From Chitinophagales bacterium (lineage in GTDB: Bacteria; Bacteroidota; Bacteroidia; Chitinophagales; Chitinophagaceae): DNA of 6,144 nucleotides. Below the pieces are notes generated by a model. The model made no database searches. It was not told where the DNA came from and saw nothing but the letters and a program-made list of their open reading frames with translations. Positions 5,574-6,144 of the stretch are shown in pieces. The stretch is from the NCBI GenBank assembly GCA_025355935.1, contig JANXYS010000268.1, forward strand, positions 1-6,144. The letters are read 5' to 3'. Within the stretch, counting starts at the first letter, position 1. The number at the start of each line of letters is the position of its first letter. Position numbers and translations under genes: made by a program.

Positions 5574-6144
5574 ATGAGAATATTTTTTATTGTAGCATTA
5601 ATTTTCATTACGATTTCCTGCTGCGCTCAAAAAACTAATTATGTTGCTCATGTCGAACGCTCCGATGGTATTCTAATCCCGTTCTCATTAACATGGCTTA
5701 AGGAAAAAGGTAAAAACAGCTGGCTTATTCGTAATGCCGCGGAGCAAATTATTGTAGCGATGTACAAATACAGGGCGATTCGGTTATTGTGCATATGCCC
5801 GTATTTGAATCGGAATTTCGTTTAGTATCGCACGCTGGGGTACTTACCGGCCAGTGGATTAAGGGAGGTTCTGTAAGAAACCAAGTAATGGCTTTCACCG
5901 CAACTCCAGGTAACCGGCGATTTAATGGGGCTCAGGCCGCGCTAAATAGCCTAACTGGTCGCTGGTCTGTAAAATTTAAGGATACGTTCGATAGCAGTGT
6001 TGCAGAATTTAACCAGACCGGGAACAAACTTACAGGCACTTTTTTAAATCCTACAGGTGACTATCGTTACCAGGAGGGAACCGTAACAGGTGATTCCATT
6101 TTCCTTAGTTCATTCGATGGTGGCCATGCATTCCTATTTACTGC
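5574..6144 (+). pseudogene. Exported protein, possible TlpA-like N-terminal part; frameshifted and cut by window edge
   Basis: The start MRIFFIVALIFITISCCAQ is a signal peptide, with likely cleavage or lipidation in the SCCAQ region (15-19). The first frame reads well through VERSDGILIPFSLTW (27-41) and WLIRNAAEQIIV (50-61), then turns into unrelated residues and stops at 5823-5825. A second frame, with codons starting at 5756, takes over as SDVQIQGDSVIVHMPVFES and stays open to the window end, about 129 codons. It shows TGQWIKGGSVRNQ, LTGRWSV, FNQTGNKLTGTFLNPTGDY and SSFDGGHAFLF. Together the two frames resemble the beta-rich N-terminal region that, as I recall, precedes a thioredoxin/TlpA domain in some Bacteroidota exported proteins. 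That C-terminal domain would lie beyond 6144, so the function is a guess. One base appears to be missing between GT (5754-5755) and AGCGAT (5756-5761). No slippery heptamer is visible, so a mutation or sequencing error is likelier than programmed frameshifting. Confidence 0.7.

Noticed and set aside
5740..5770. Programmed ribosomal frameshifting in the last gene
   Set aside because: I see no X-XXY-YYZ slippery heptamer in the starting frame and no strong downstream stem, so mutation or sequencing error is simpler.
1..6144. Novel defence, mobile or biosynthetic system
   Set aside because: The genes are mostly known families spaced as separate units, without integrase, transposase, repeats, toxin-antitoxin pairs or a co-directional cluster that would point to a new system.

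Overview
The window looks like chromosomal DNA from a Bacteroidota bacterium, most likely of the Sphingobacteriaceae type (Pedobacter or Mucilaginibacter relatives). Three things suggest this. None of the genes has a Shine-Dalgarno sequence before its start. Two intergenic regions carry exact TAnnTTTG boxes, the Bacteroidota -7 promoter element, and a third carries a near match with a TTTG box 19 bases upstream. The protein set (DUF3500 protein, exported Tpx, YpfJ-type peptidase, and an exported protein resembling the N-terminal part of Bacteroidota TlpA-like proteins) also fits. This placement is an inference from memory of these families, not from a search.

Layout, left to right. A short leader with a near-consensus promoter precedes a small exported or lipid-anchored RidA/YjgF-fold protein (178-687, +). 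A 214-base gap ends in a -7 box embedded in a perfect dyad, followed by an exported DUF3500 protein (902-1912, +). Convergent to it is an exported thiol peroxidase, tpx (2149-2784, -), whose promoter overlaps an apparent upstream TTG start. A 380-base divergent intergenic region with one operator-like palindrome separates tpx from a 12-helix MFS transporter (3166-4332, +). After a 197-base AT-rich gap comes a membrane-anchored zinc metallopeptidase of the YpfJ/PF04228 family (4530-5393, +). The last gene starts at 5574 (+) and runs off the right edge. Its reading frame is broken near 5755 and continues in another frame to the window end.

The genes are spaced by 180-380 bases and look like separate transcription units rather than one operon. 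The loose common theme is the cell envelope: four products have export signals, one is an inner-membrane transporter and one is a membrane-anchored peptidase. Tpx is a peroxide-reducing enzyme and the broken last gene may belong to an exported thioredoxin-like family, but a shared pathway is not shown by the sequence.

I see no tRNA, rRNA, CRISPR array, insertion sequence, phage gene or attachment site, and no convincing undescribed multi-gene system. The points most worth checking are the RidA-like protein lacking the catalytic arginine, the start-site architecture of tpx, the dyad over the DUF3500 promoter, and the frameshift in the last gene.
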